A stretch of 64,000 nt of DNA from Sphingomonas sp. MA1305 (GCF_016107325.1 NZ_RCVT01000002.1:372001-436000); one strand, 5' to 3'. Shown: positions 7,700 to 17,142, counted from the stretch's first letter. Notes: generated by a model from the sequence alone, not told the origin. Translations and numbers: made by a program.

Positions 7700-9748
7700 A
7701 TGACGCGGATCGTGATGACGCTGCTCGCCGGGGCGGCGATGGCGGCGGGCCTGGCGGCACAGGGACAGCGGCCGCAGCACGGCGACGTGCCTGAGCTCGC
7801 CTATCAGGTCACTGAAGGACAGAATCTCAACGCCTTCGTGCGCGACGGTGAAGTGGCCGCACATCTGTTGCTGCGCAACGGCATCGACCCGCGCATCCTG
7901 ATCGCTTTCCCGGCCGGCAATAGCGGCGTCGGCTTGTGGTTCGAATCGCTCCCTCGCCCCGCGACGTGGACGCTCGACGCGGCTCCGCGACCGATCACGC
8001 TGCAGGACGACAAGGGCCGCCCGCTGCACGGCATCATGACCGAGACGACCATCACGGTGCCGCGCCTGGCGTTCAAGCAGGCGGTGCTTTCCAACGTCCG
8101 CTTCCTGCGCGACTATCAGTCGGTCGGCCATTTCCCGCCCGAGGTGGCGACCCGGCCGCAGGTGGCTGCCGACCGGATCGTCTGGCGGCGCGACCGGCTC
8201 GACGGCGCGCCCGGCTATCGGCTCGAACTGCGCGTGATCGAGGGGCGTCTCTCGGCATCCGGCATTGAAGCGGGTGCGGGCGGTAGAATACGGATCGCGA
8301 TCGTCGCGGCGACGGGCGAGACGCCGCTCCACGGCATCCCGCTCGACCAGCTGCTCGACGCACGCGCGGCGAACGACGCAGGCGCCCGGAACGCGTTGCG
8401 CTTCCTCAGCTATCAGGAAAAATTCAACGCCGGGTCGTGGCGTTTCAACACCTATTTCGGCCGCGACACGTTGATGTCGCTGCGCTTGCTGATGCCGGCG
8501 TTGCGCCCACCGGCGATCGAGGCCGGGCTAGGTGCCGTCCTCGCGCGTCTCGGGCCGCAAGGCGACGTCGCTCATGAGGAGGGGATCGGCGAGTTCGCCG
8601 TGGTCGAACATCGCAAGGACGGCCGTGGCGGCGACGGGGCCACGCTGGACTATGGCATGGTCGACGACGATTACATGCTGGCGCCGGTCGCTGCGCCCTA
8701 TCTGCTCGGCGACCCGGCCGCCGCACGCCGCTTCCTGGCCCGGCCGATCGCCAGCGTAGCGCATCCCGGCGCTTCCGAAAGCGCGGGTGCCGGCCTGGTG
8801 CGCAACCTGCGCTTCGTGGTGGCGCAGGCCCAACGCTTTGCCGCCGCGCCGCGGGCGACCAACCTCGTCGGCATCGACGATGGCCGCCTGACCGGTGAAT
8901 GGCGCGACAGCGAAGAAGGGCTGGGGCGAGGCAAATATGCCTATGACGTCAATGCCGTTTTGGTGCCGGCTGCGCTGGAGGCAGGGGCACGGCTGCTCGC
9001 CGCCGGGCTGCTCGATCCGTATCTGAGCCGAGCCGATCGCCAGGCATTGGCCACCGCCGGAACCATGGCGGCGACCTGGCGGGCAAAGGCACCGGATCTG
9101 TTCCGCATGTCATTGCCGGCCGCCGAGGCCGGGCCGCTGATCCGCCGCTATGCTGCCAGCGTCGGGGTCCCCGCCGAGCCCGCCCTCGCAGCATTGGGCA
9201 CGGCGCCGCTGACTTATCATGCCATCGCCCTCGATGCGCAGGGACGGCCGGTGCCGATCATCAATTCCGACGAGGGATTTGCGTTGCTGTTCGGCACCCC
9301 CGACCCGGCCGCGCTCGGCACCTACGTCACCGCGTTGATGCGGCCGTTTCCCGCCGGCCTGATGACCGACGTCGGCCTGCTCGTTGCCAATGCCGCGCTC
9401 GCCCCAGCGGAGGTGCAAGCGCGCTTCACCCCGGCCGCCTATCACGGCGCGGTTGTCTGGTCCTGGCAGCAGGCGCTTTTCGCCGCAGGGCTGCAAAAGC
9501 AGCTCGCGCGAAGCGACCTGCCGCCGACGACGCGGCGGACGCTGCTCGCGGCACAGGCGACGCTGTGGCGCGCGATCGAGGCGACGAGGGCGACGCAGAG
9601 TTCCGAGCTTTGGTCCTGGACCTATCAGGGCGGGCGCTATCGGGTCGTGCCGTTCGGGGCGGGCAAGCTGGATGTCGACGAGTCCAATGCCGCGCAATTG
9701 TGGAGCACCGTCTATCTCGCGGTGCAGCCGCCCCGCTCGCGGCGCTGA
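7700..9748 (+). CDS. Secreted six-hairpin glycosidase-like protein (glycogen-debranching-enzyme fold)
   Basis: Predicted exported protein of about 682 residues. The ATG at 7700 is preferred over 7694 because GGGAG at 7688-7692 is then correctly spaced. The N-terminal signal peptide is MTRIVMTLLAGAAMAAGLAA. The central stretch WRFNTYFGRDTLMSLRLL recalls the GRDT loop of (alpha/alpha)6 amylo-glucosidase and debranching enzymes. Acidic motifs that may be catalytic follow: HEEGIGEFA, then LDYGMVDDDYML, and later GEWRDSEEGLGRGKYAYDVN. Near the C-terminus WSWQQALFAAGL and SSELWSWTY fit helical barrel repeats. A glycoside hydrolase acting on an oligosaccharide delivered near the cell surface is the best guess. 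The exact CAZy family and bond are not known to me. Confidence 0.65.
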   Translation: MTRIVMTLLAGAAMAAGLAAQGQRPQHGDVPELAYQVTEGQNLNAFVRDGEVAAHLLLRNGIDPRILIAFPAGNSGVGLWFESLPRPATWTLDAAPRPITLQDDKGRPLHGIMTETTITVPRLAFKQAVLSNVRFLRDYQSVGHFPPEVATRPQVAADRIVWRRDRLDGAPGYRLELRVIEGRLSASGIEAGAGGRIRIAIVAATGETPLHGIPLDQLLDARAANDAGARNALRFLSYQEKFNAGSWRFNTYFGRDTLMSLRLLMPALRPPAIEAGLGAVLARLGPQGDVAHEEGIGEFAVVEHRKDGRGGDGATLDYGMVDDDYMLAPVAAPYLLGDPAAARRFLARPIASVAHPGASESAGAGLVRNLRFVVAQAQRFAAAPRATNLVGIDDGRLTGEWRDSEEGLGRGKYAYDVNAVLVPAALEAGARLLAAGLLDPYLSRADRQALATAGTMAATWRAKAPDLFRMSLPAAEAGPLIRRYAASVGVPAEPALAALGTAPLTYHAIALDAQGRPVPIINSDEGFALLFGTPDPAALGTYVTALMRPFPAGLMTDVGLLVANAALAPAEVQARFTPAAYHGAVVWSWQQALFAAGLQKQLARSDLPPTTRRTLLAAQATLWRAIEATRATQSSELWSWTYQGGRYRVVPFGAGKLDVDESNAAQLWSTVYLAVQPPRSRR

Positions 9749-9801
9749 TCAGCGCGTCCGGCGATCGCGCCTGATGCCACTCGCACCGCGATCAGCTTCG
9801 G

Positions 9802-10479
9802 CTAGGACGTCCCGAGCTGCAGGAAGGCGGTGACGGTCAGCCGCCCGTGCGCGGGATCGGCGCTCAACAGCGTATCGGGGGCGATGGCTCCGCTGTGCAG
9901 CATCGCGCTCCGGTACACGACCGCGCGATTGTAATCGCCGGAGACGCCATCTATCCGTTCGAACAGCGGCGTGTCACCGGCGATATAGGCCTGCGCCGGC
10001 GGTGTCGCCGCGATCTCCCGCGCCAGCCGCTCGCTATAATGGGGCCCGCGCGACGCATCGATCGTTTCGAAACCCGTGCTGCGATGCCGAAAGAAAGCGG
10101 TGCCGTCGCCGCCTGCCGGACTGAGATAGTGGACTAGCGCGATCCGGTCCGCGTCAAGCGCGTCGACATGCGGAATGCGCTGCGGGATGGTCAGCGCATC
10201 CGCCGATGTGGTGACGATCGCGAAGCTCGCGTCGATCAGCGCAATACCACCGCCGGCGCCGAATACCTCACGCAATACCAAGGTCAGCGCCGGGCGAACG
10301 CGCGCGAAATAATCCGCCGGCAACGGCGCGCGCAGGCCGGGGTAATGGTGGCGCCCGGGTTCGAAACGCGCGGTGACCGCAACGTCGCGAAGGGCATCGG
10401 GATCGGGGTGGAAGCCGTCGACGATCGCGATCGGCTGCTGCTCGACACCGACCCGCCGGGCGCTGATCCGCGCGGTCAT
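9802..10479 (-). CDS. DUF6445 family protein, 2-oxoglutarate/Fe(II) dioxygenase-like
   Basis: A 225-residue cytosolic protein whose ATG overlaps the stop of the halogenase gene (ATGA), so the two are translationally coupled. It resembles DUF6445 proteins that accompany tryptophan-halogenase-like genes near TonB receptors in sphingomonads and caulobacters. Residues consistent with a 2-oxoglutarate/Fe(II) oxygenase core are visible: H104-x-D106 (RIPHVDAL), a distal H195 (AMLHSG) and R213 (HGRLTVTAFLQ), in the right order. Substrate and reaction are unknown. The gene converges on the glycosidase-like gene at 9748 with 53 bp between the stops. Confidence 0.72.
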   Translation of the reverse strand: MTARISARRVGVEQQPIAIVDGFHPDPDALRDVAVTARFEPGRHHYPGLRAPLPADYFARVRPALTLVLREVFGAGGGIALIDASFAIVTTSADALTIPQRIPHVDALDADRIALVHYLSPAGGDGTAFFRHRSTGFETIDASRGPHYSERLAREIAATPPAQAYIAGDTPLFERIDGVSGDYNRAVVYRSAMLHSGAIAPDTLLSADPAHGRLTVTAFLQLGTS

Positions 10480-11996
10480 ACCGTCCCGCCGATCAGGGCG
10501 GCGAGCGCGGCGTCATGCTTGGGCAAGGTCGGTGCGGCACGGGCGATCAAGTCGGCAATCTGTCGCACCTGTGCGCAATTGGTCGCCGCGTCGATCGTAT
10601 CGGCGAGCGGATTATAGTCGTCTGCGCCGATCCCCTGCCCGTCGAGCACCGCCAGCCAGCTCGCCTCGCGGAAAAGATCGTCGCTGCCGACCATCAACCG
10701 GCCGGCCCGGCGGTAATGATCGATCCGCATCGCCAGGCTTTCCGGTATCGCCATCGCGCGCGCCGCCCGCCACAGCGGTTCGTCGCGCGTTGTCGCCCGA
10801 TAATGGAGGATCAGGAAGTCCTTGATATTGTCCATATCGGCCGCGAGCAGCGCATCGTAACGCGCCGCCAAGGCCGGATCCATGTCGCGGTCCGGGAATA
10901 GTGTCAGCAGCTTGGCGATACCGCTCTGGATCAGATGGATGCTGGTCGATTCGAGCGGCTCGAGGAAACCCGAGGACAGGCCGATCGCGACGACGTTGCC
11001 GATCCAGCTGCGCCGGCGCCGCCCGGCGAGGAAACGCAGGAAGCGCGGTTCGGCCATGGCTTCACCATCCAGACGCGCGAGCAGCGTCGCCGCCGCCTCG
11101 TCGTCGGACAGGTGCGCGCTGGCATAGACATAGCCGTTGCCGGTACGATGTTGGAGCGGGATGCGCCATTGCCAGCCGGCCGCACAGGCGGTGGAACGGG
11201 TATAGGGCGTGGTTTCCGCGACGCGCGCGCACGGCACCGCCACCGCGCGGTCACAGGGTAGCCAGTGCGACCAGTCCTCATAGCCGGCCCGCATCGCCCC
11301 CTCGATCAGCAGCGCCCGAAATCCAGAGCAGTCGATGAACAGGTCGCCATCGAGCCGCTCGCCCCGCTCGGTGACGAGCGCGGCGACATGGCCGGTCTGT
11401 CCATCGCGCTCGACATGGTCGAGCTTGCCCTCCACGCGTCGCACCCCCGCCGCTTCGGCAAGGTCGCGGAGGTGGCGGGCATAGAGGCCGGCATCGAAGT
11501 GATAGGCATAGCCCAGGGTAGACAGGATCGACCGCGGATCGGCGACCGGCTTGGCGAAGCGGTTGTCTGCCGCCAGCTGTTGCGCCAGCGAAAAGGCGGC
11601 CAGAGGCCTGTCGAGCCCATCCTGTCGGGCCTTCAACCAGCGCTGGTGAAAGGCGACGCCGGGAAGCGGTACGCCATAATGGCCGAACGGATGGAAGTAG
11701 CGGTGTCCCGGCCCGCGCCAGTCGACGAATTCGATACCCAGCTTGAAGGTCGCCTTGGTGGCGCGGAGAAAGGCCGCCTCGTCCAGCCCGATCAGCTCGT
11801 TGAACCAATGGATCGTCGGGATCGTCGCCTCGCCGACGCCGACGGTGCCGATCTCATCCGATTCCAGCAGGGTGATCGCGACCCGGCGGCCAAAGCTGCG
11901 CGACAGCGCCGCGGCGGTCATCCATCCCGCGGTGCCGCCGCCCAGCACCACGACCCGCGCGACGCGACGCGCCCCTGCTTGCTCCGTCTCTGGCAT
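10476..11996 (-). CDS. Tryptophan 7-halogenase family flavoprotein
   Basis: A 506-residue FADH2-dependent halogenase-family enzyme. It has the Rossmann motif GGGTAGW (19-25), a GVGEAT segment (53-58), a lysine in ATFK (K85) at the place of the catalytic lysine of PrnA/RebH, and the diagnostic WxWxIP motif as WQWRIP (275-280). Later come GFLEPLESTSIHLIQSG (FAD/chloride region) and NIKDFLILHY. The ATG at 11996 was chosen because the upstream in-frame extension has no conserved sequence. Enzymes of this type beside TonB receptors are a sphingomonad habit; most have untested substrates, so tryptophan itself is not assured. A flavin reductase partner is not seen nearby. The downstream DUF6445 gene is co-transcribed. 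Confidence 0.85.
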   Translation of the reverse strand: MPETEQAGARRVARVVVLGGGTAGWMTAAALSRSFGRRVAITLLESDEIGTVGVGEATIPTIHWFNELIGLDEAAFLRATKATFKLGIEFVDWRGPGHRYFHPFGHYGVPLPGVAFHQRWLKARQDGLDRPLAAFSLAQQLAADNRFAKPVADPRSILSTLGYAYHFDAGLYARHLRDLAEAAGVRRVEGKLDHVERDGQTGHVAALVTERGERLDGDLFIDCSGFRALLIEGAMRAGYEDWSHWLPCDRAVAVPCARVAETTPYTRSTACAAGWQWRIPLQHRTGNGYVYASAHLSDDEAAATLLARLDGEAMAEPRFLRFLAGRRRRSWIGNVVAIGLSSGFLEPLESTSIHLIQSGIAKLLTLFPDRDMDPALAARYDALLAADMDNIKDFLILHYRATTRDEPLWRAARAMAIPESLAMRIDHYRRAGRLMVGSDDLFREASWLAVLDGQGIGADDYNPLADTIDAATNCAQVRQIADLIARAAPTLPKHDAALAALIGGTV

Positions 11997-12274
11997 CGAT
12001 CCGCGTGTAGCGACAGCACCGCCTGCTGACGAGGGCCGATCGGGGTCGCGCGCGGCCGCAACACGCCGACGATCGCCCGAGCGGTACGTATTGGAACCGA
12101 TCGAAGTCATCCCGACGTGCTTGAACAGCGCAATGATCCCGTCCGCTGCGGCGGTCGGAATGCCAAACCGGGCCAGGGGCGCCGTGGTCGCTCCGCCACC
12201 CGTGGGCGACACGTCCGGATCGCTCACCGGCCAGTCGCCGCCGAGGGACTTAGCGAGCTTGCTACGCTCGTAAT

Positions 12275-12672
12275 TTGCGGATCTACATCCTGCTGCGCAG
12301 GGAGGGCTGGCCGGTGAACCACAAGCGGGGCTACCGGCCGTATCGAGACGATGGATCGAGCTTCGGCTCGGCGTCCTCGTCGCAAGGTCAGCGCGGCGAA
12401 CCGCGAACGCCAGCCTGCAGCCTCGCCCCCCGACGAGATGTGGCCGATAGCTGCGGGCGTTGACGGTGGTCGACGCGTTCACCCACGAGGCGCTGGCGAT
12501 CGACGTCGATCAGGCAATTCGCGGCAAACAGGTCGCCTCGGCGGTGACGCGCAGCGCGTCGGTGCGTGGGGGGCCGAAGGCCATTCGGTTCGACAACGTT
12601 CCGGAGTTCATCTCGAACGTGCTTGACCGGTGGGCGTACGAGAACGGCCTCACGCGGTGCTTGGCTGGCTGA
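12275..12672 (+). pseudogene. IS3-family transposase (OrfB) remnant, frameshifted
   Basis: Three consecutive pieces of an IS3-type OrfB integrase are found in three different frames. They are RIYILLRREGWPVNHKR (12275 onward), ARRPRRKVSAANRERQPAA with PDEMW (about 12360-12445), and LTVVDAFTHEALAIDVDQ followed by RFDNVPEFISNVLDRWAYENG (12460-12660). The middle D-D-E core is recognisable (VDAFT, then FDNVPEF), but at least two frameshifts break it. Both ends are missing: the first part with the HTH OrfA and the C-terminal end are absent. It marks an old insertion between the halogenase operon and the GH127/GH29 genes and cannot be active. Confidence 0.85.
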
Positions 12673-12720
12673 CGCCAGCCGAATATCCTGCATCCTTCGG
12701 AGTTAACCGAAGGATGCAGG
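12663..12720. repeat. Two adjacent perfect inverted repeats (hairpins) at the transposase scar
   Basis: The first hairpin is GGCTGGC (12663-12669), TGAC loop, GCCAGCC (12674-12680). The second is CCTGCATCCTTCGG (12687-12700), AGTTAA loop, CCGAAGGATGCAGG (12707-12720), a perfect 14-bp stem. They begin inside the last codons of the transposase remnant and end it. They may be a terminator, a target for a further insertion, or the palindromic end of another element. Confidence 0.8.
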
Positions 12721-13296
12721 CCAGAAGCTCGCATCGTGCCAGATGAGAAACCGGGGGGACCGTCAGATACCGATCGATCTCTGCTCGCAGCTGGATGAAA
12801 GACTGGGTCACGTCAGGGTATTCGACCATCGATCCGGACAATACCGCTACCGTTCATGCGGCTCGTGATGAGCGGAAAGCCGCGGTAGTTGCGCGCGATT
12901 GCGCAGCGATCGACCGATGAGCGGCGCAACACCGATGGCGTCGCAACAGCGGCCCGCGTGTGGGTCGTGGCGCACACTGGGAAGTGCCTTCGAACGCTAA
13001 GGTGGGAAAGCCGGATAGAAGCTGGTCGGACACGCAGAAGGCGGCGCAGAGCGCGGATTTGAGGTTACACCGTTGGGAAGGCCGGACAAGCCCTTCCGCG
13101 TTGAAGCTGCCAGCGGCAAATCGTGCAACACGCGCCGGCGTTGAGGCAAAATATTTTCTAGCGGGGCCTGCTCTTTACTATCAACCGCTTGCTGGATGCA
13201 CTGCAATCAGCGGCTGTGATCCACAGCGCGGTCCGCGTTGACGGTCCTATTCGGACTGCTAGCTATGGAGCGATATCGACCGTCCGGGGCCCTGCC
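12721..13296. other. 576-bp region without a recognisable gene
   Basis: Short open frames on both strands give no recognisable protein family and have weak starts. This appears to be the remainder of the insertion scar plus the promoter region of the GH127 gene. A locally AT-rich stretch around 13145-13185 (AAAATATTTTCTAG, then TTTACTATCAA) is the likeliest promoter-bearing part, but no box pair could be assigned with confidence. Confidence 0.45.
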
Positions 13297-15297
13297 ATGA
13301 TGACTGAATCCAGCCGCCCGCGTCCGTCGCGTCGCCGCATATTGGCTGGCGTGGGACAGGCTGCTCTGGTGACGGGGCCTGCCACCCTGCTGCCGCGTTC
13401 AGTCAGCGCCGTTGTACCACCCGCGCCAGGCGAAAGTAGCATCACCGTCGCCAAGACGCGCCCGTTCGACCTCGCCGATGTGACACTTGCCGACAGCCCC
13501 TTCCTGCACGCGCAACGCCTGACCGAGGCCTATATCCTCGGTCTCGATCCCGACCGGCTGCTGCACAATTTCCGCGTAAACGCGGGATTGCCGCCGCGCG
13601 CGCCCGCCTATGGCGGATGGGAGAGCGAGCCCGAATGGGCGGACATCAACTGCCACGGCCACACGCTGGGCCATTATCTGTCAGCCTGCGCGCTCGCCTA
13701 TCGCTCGACGCGCGACTCGCGGTTCCGCGCGCGCATCGAGCATGTCGCGGCCGAGCTCGCAGCGTGCCAGGCGGCGTCGGGCAGCGGACTGGTCTGCGCC
13801 TTCCCCAAGGGGCCTGCGCTGGTCGCGGCGCATCTGCGCGGCGAGCCAATCACCGGCGTGCCCTGGTACACGCTGCACAAAGTCTTTGCGGGGCTGCGCG
13901 ATTCTGCCGCGCTTGCCGACAGCGAGACGTCGCGCGCGGTGCTGCTGCGGCTGGCCGACTGGGCGGTGGTGGCGACGCGCCCGCTCAACGACACGCAGTT
14001 CGAGACGATGCTCGAGACAGAGCATGGCGGCATGAACGAGGTGTTAGCCGACCTCTATGCGATGACCGGCAAGCCCGACTATCGCACCGTCGCCGAACGC
14101 TTTTCGCATAAAGCGATCCTGACGCCGCTAGCGCAGGAGCGCGATCATCTCGACGGTCTGCACGCCAACACGCAAATCCCGAAGATCGTCGGCTTCCAGC
14201 GCGTCGCCGAGGTGACGGGAGACGAACGCTACCACAATGCGGCGCGCTTCTTCTGGCGCACGGTGGTGCTCACCCGCTCGTTCGCTCCGGGCGGGCACGG
14301 CGACAACGAGCATTTCTTCCCCGTCGCCGATTTTGGCGCGCACGTCTTCTCGGCCAAGGGATCGGAGACGTGCTGTCAGCACAACATGCTCAAGCTCACC
14401 CGCGCGCTATTCCTCCAGGACCCGCGCCCGGAATATGCCGATTATTACGAGCGCACGCTGTTCAACGGCATCCTTGCCTCGCAGGACCCGGACAGCGGCA
14501 TGGCGACGTATTTTCAAGGCGCGCGCCCCGGCTACATGAAGCTGTACCACACGCCCGACCGCTCCTTCTGGTGCTGCACCGGCACGGGCATGGAGAACCA
14601 CGTCAAATATCGCGACTCGATCTACTTCCACGACGACGACGCGCTGACGGTGAACCTGTTCTTGCCCTCCTCGGTGGCGTGGCGCGCCAAGGGTGCGGTG
14701 CTGACGCAGACGACCAATTTCCCCGACGAGCCCTCCACCACGCTGCGCTGGACGCTGCGTGAACCCACCGCGCTGACGCTGCGGCTGCGCCATCCGGGCT
14801 GGAGCCGCACCGCCCGCGTGCTGGTCAATGGCGAGGAGACGGTGCGCTCGTCCAAACCAGGCCGCTATCTGGAGGTGGCGCGCACCTGGCGCACGGGCGA
14901 TCGCGTCGAGCTGCGGATGGAGATGCACGCCGCAGTGAACCGCTCCCCCGCCGCGCCCGAGATCGTCGCCTTCACCTACGGCCCGCTGGTGCTGGCGGGT
15001 GCGCTGGGTCGCGAGGGGCTGGCGCCCGGCGCGGACATCGTGGTGAGCGAGCGCAAATACGGCGTCTACAACGATGCGCCGATCGCCGTGCCGACGCTCG
15101 CGGGCGATCCCGCCACCGTGGCCGAACGGCTGCGCCCCGGCGACCGCCCGTTGGAGTTCACGCTCGCCGCGACCGACGGCCGTCCGGTCCGGCTGGTCCC
15201 CTATCACCGCATCGCGCACGAGCGCTATGCCACCTATTGGCCCCTGGCACCCGCGGTGGCGTGGGGGCACGACCGCGGCGAGGGATCTGCTGGGTAG
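13297..15297 (+). CDS. GH127 beta-L-arabinofuranosidase (DUF1680 type), exported
   Basis: A 666-residue glycosidase. The N-terminus has a twin-arginine-like signal (SRRRILAGVGQAALV), so export, possibly by Tat, is likely. The GH127 zinc/thiol catalytic set is visible by motif: E338 in GDNEHF (acid/base equivalent), E357 and C359 in SETCCQHNMLKLTR, and C426-C427 in FWCCTGTGMEN. C426 corresponds to the nucleophilic cysteine and the others to zinc ligands in the Bifidobacterium enzyme HypBA1. The expected activity is removal of terminal beta-L-arabinofuranose from plant glycoproteins or side chains. A GH29 gene follows 69 bp later on the same strand. ATG 13297 or 13300 begins the protein; the longer in-frame extension lacks conserved sequence. 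Confidence 0.88.
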   Translation: MMTESSRPRPSRRRILAGVGQAALVTGPATLLPRSVSAVVPPAPGESSITVAKTRPFDLADVTLADSPFLHAQRLTEAYILGLDPDRLLHNFRVNAGLPPRAPAYGGWESEPEWADINCHGHTLGHYLSACALAYRSTRDSRFRARIEHVAAELAACQAASGSGLVCAFPKGPALVAAHLRGEPITGVPWYTLHKVFAGLRDSAALADSETSRAVLLRLADWAVVATRPLNDTQFETMLETEHGGMNEVLADLYAMTGKPDYRTVAERFSHKAILTPLAQERDHLDGLHANTQIPKIVGFQRVAEVTGDERYHNAARFFWRTVVLTRSFAPGGHGDNEHFFPVADFGAHVFSAKGSETCCQHNMLKLTRALFLQDPRPEYADYYERTLFNGILASQDPDSGMATYFQGARPGYMKLYHTPDRSFWCCTGTGMENHVKYRDSIYFHDDDALTVNLFLPSSVAWRAKGAVLTQTTNFPDEPSTTLRWTLREPTALTLRLRHPGWSRTARVLVNGEETVRSSKPGRYLEVARTWRTGDRVELRMEMHAAVNRSPAAPEIVAFTYGPLVLAGALGREGLAPGADIVVSERKYGVYNDAPIAVPTLAGDPATVAERLRPGDRPLEFTLAATDGRPVRLVPYHRIAHERYATYWPLAPAVAWGHDRGEGSAG

Positions 15298-15366
15298 GCG
15301 TCTGGAGGCCGCATCCCGGTCGCTGCTGTTATTCTCGCCCTGATGCTTAGACTGAGAGGAGACGAT

Positions 15367-16992
15367 ATGGACGTTGATCGCCGGTCGTTGCTGGCCTCCC
15401 TTGGGGGTGTCGCCGGATCTTCGCTCATGCCGCGTCCGCTCCACGCAGCACGGCGGTTGGCCTTTGAGCCGAACTGGCCGTCGCTGATCGCCGGTTATCA
15501 AGCGCCGGACTGGTTCCGCGATGCCAAGTTCGGCATCTGGGCCCATTGGTCCGCGCAATGCGTGCCCGAGCAAGGCGACTGGTATGCACGCGAGATGTAT
15601 CTTCAGGGCTCGCGTGCCTATCGGCATCATGTCGCGCAGTACGGCCACCCCTCGCAGGTCGGCTTCATGGAAATGTATCCGCGCTGGACGGCACAGCGCT
15701 GGGATCCGGCCCGGCTGCTCGATCTCTACCAACGGGCCGGCGCGCGCTATTTCATGGCGCTCGCCAACCATCACGACAATTTCGACAGCTACGCCTCCAC
15801 CTATCATCCGTGGAACAGCACGCGCATCGGGCCCAAGCGCGACATCGTCGGTGAATGGAGCCGGCTGGCGCGGCAGCGGGGACTGCGCTTCGGCGTGTCC
15901 AACCACTCCGCGCATAGCTGGCACTGGCTCCAGCCGGCCTATGGCTATGATCCGGAAGGGCCGCTTGCCGGGCGCCGCTACGATGCGGCCTGGCTGACCA
16001 AGGCGCAGGGCCGCGGCACGTGGTGGGATGGGCTGGATCCCCAGCAGCTCTATGCCGGCCCGACCATGAAGATGCCGGACGGCATCCGCTCAATCGCCGC
16101 GGCCAACGACTGGCACGAAAAGAACGACCGGGTCTGGAACGAGAACCCGCCCGCCGCCAATTCGAGCTTCACGCGCAACTGGTTCCTGCGCTGCCGGGAG
16201 CTGATCGACCGTTATCGGCCGGACATGCTGTATTTCGACAATTTCGCGCTGCCACTGGGGCAGGCCGGCCTCGACATCACCGCGCATTTCTACAACCAGT
16301 CGATTGGCTGGCACGGCCGTAACGACGCGGTGGTGACCGCCAAGGGCACCCCGGCCGACCGGCGGCCGGGCATTGTCGACGATGTCGAGCGCGGGGTGCA
16401 TGATGGCATTCAGCCTTATCCGTTCCAGACCGACACGTGCCTGGGCCAATGGCACTACGACCGCAGCGTCTACGAGGGGAACGGCTACAAGACGCCGGCG
16501 AAGGTGATCCATACGCTGTGCGACGTGGCGGCCAAGAACGGCAATCTGATGCTGTCCGTTCCCATGCGCGGCGACGGTACGATCGACGACAAGGAAGAGG
16601 CGATCGTGGAGGCGATCGGCGTGTGGATGGGGCGATATGGCGCGGCCATCTACGGCACGCGTCCCTGGCATCTGTTCGGCGAGGGGCCGACCAAGGCGAG
16701 CGGCGGCGACTTCAACGAGGGCGGACGGAACTCGCCTTTTACCGCCAGAGACATACGTTATGTCCGCAAGGGCGATGCGGTCCATGCCCTGGTGCTCGGC
16801 TGGCCCGAGGACGGCGTCGTGCGGCTGCCCGCGCTCGCGAGCCGCGGCACGGTGACGCGCGTGACGATCCCGAACGACGCCGCGCCGCTCGTCTTCCGAC
16901 GCACCGCCGACGCGCTGGAGGTCGAGCTGCCGGCCGCGCTGCGCAACGCGATCGGCGTGGCATTGGTCGTCAACGGGGCGGGGTTGGCTTAG
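15367..16992 (+). CDS. GH29 alpha-L-fucosidase, exported
   Basis: A 541-residue protein with a Tat-like N-terminus (MDVDRRSLLASLGGVAGSS) and GH29 motifs: WFRDAKFGIWAHW near 49-61, NHHDNFDSY (134-142), and LYFDNF with D291 at the place of the catalytic nucleophile (usually WFDG). The C-terminal region carries a small beta domain (about 450-541). The start at 15367 has AGAGGAG nine bases upstream; an earlier ATG at 15343 lacks this. It lies 69 bp after GH127, so the pair is probably one operon acting on arabinosylated and fucosylated plant polymers. Substrate linkage is inferred from family only. Confidence 0.85.
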   Translation: MDVDRRSLLASLGGVAGSSLMPRPLHAARRLAFEPNWPSLIAGYQAPDWFRDAKFGIWAHWSAQCVPEQGDWYAREMYLQGSRAYRHHVAQYGHPSQVGFMEMYPRWTAQRWDPARLLDLYQRAGARYFMALANHHDNFDSYASTYHPWNSTRIGPKRDIVGEWSRLARQRGLRFGVSNHSAHSWHWLQPAYGYDPEGPLAGRRYDAAWLTKAQGRGTWWDGLDPQQLYAGPTMKMPDGIRSIAAANDWHEKNDRVWNENPPAANSSFTRNWFLRCRELIDRYRPDMLYFDNFALPLGQAGLDITAHFYNQSIGWHGRNDAVVTAKGTPADRRPGIVDDVERGVHDGIQPYPFQTDTCLGQWHYDRSVYEGNGYKTPAKVIHTLCDVAAKNGNLMLSVPMRGDGTIDDKEEAIVEAIGVWMGRYGAAIYGTRPWHLFGEGPTKASGGDFNEGGRNSPFTARDIRYVRKGDAVHALVLGWPEDGVVRLPALASRGTVTRVTIPNDAAPLVFRRTADALEVELPAALRNAIGVALVVNGAGLA

Positions 16993-17142
16993 CCGCCTTC
17001 CCGCAGCGACTATTCCGCATGAGGTCGCGCGGTGACTGTCGCGATTCACCCGTCGTCAGGTCGACGAAGCCAGCGCGGTGAACGTCGCCTTCCCGCAACT
17101 TGCGTCATTAGGCAGCATTTGCCGTTCATTACATGGCGCCAA

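Noticed and set aside
5001-7760. Very long open frame (919 codons) antisense to the receptor at 5049
   Set aside because: It mirrors the codon pattern of the receptor on the other strand, lacks any recognisable domain and is an artefact of high GC. Similar shadows oppose ftsK, the receptor at 1292 and catalase.
10476-12482. Extended 668-codon version of the halogenase gene
   Set aside because: The first 162 residues have no similarity to halogenases and low-complexity content. The normal flavin motif starts 18 residues after ATG 11996.
12650-12841. 63-residue open frame on the minus strand next to the IS3 scar
   Set aside because: No recognised family; it overlaps the hairpins and the transposase remnant, and no ribosome site is seen.
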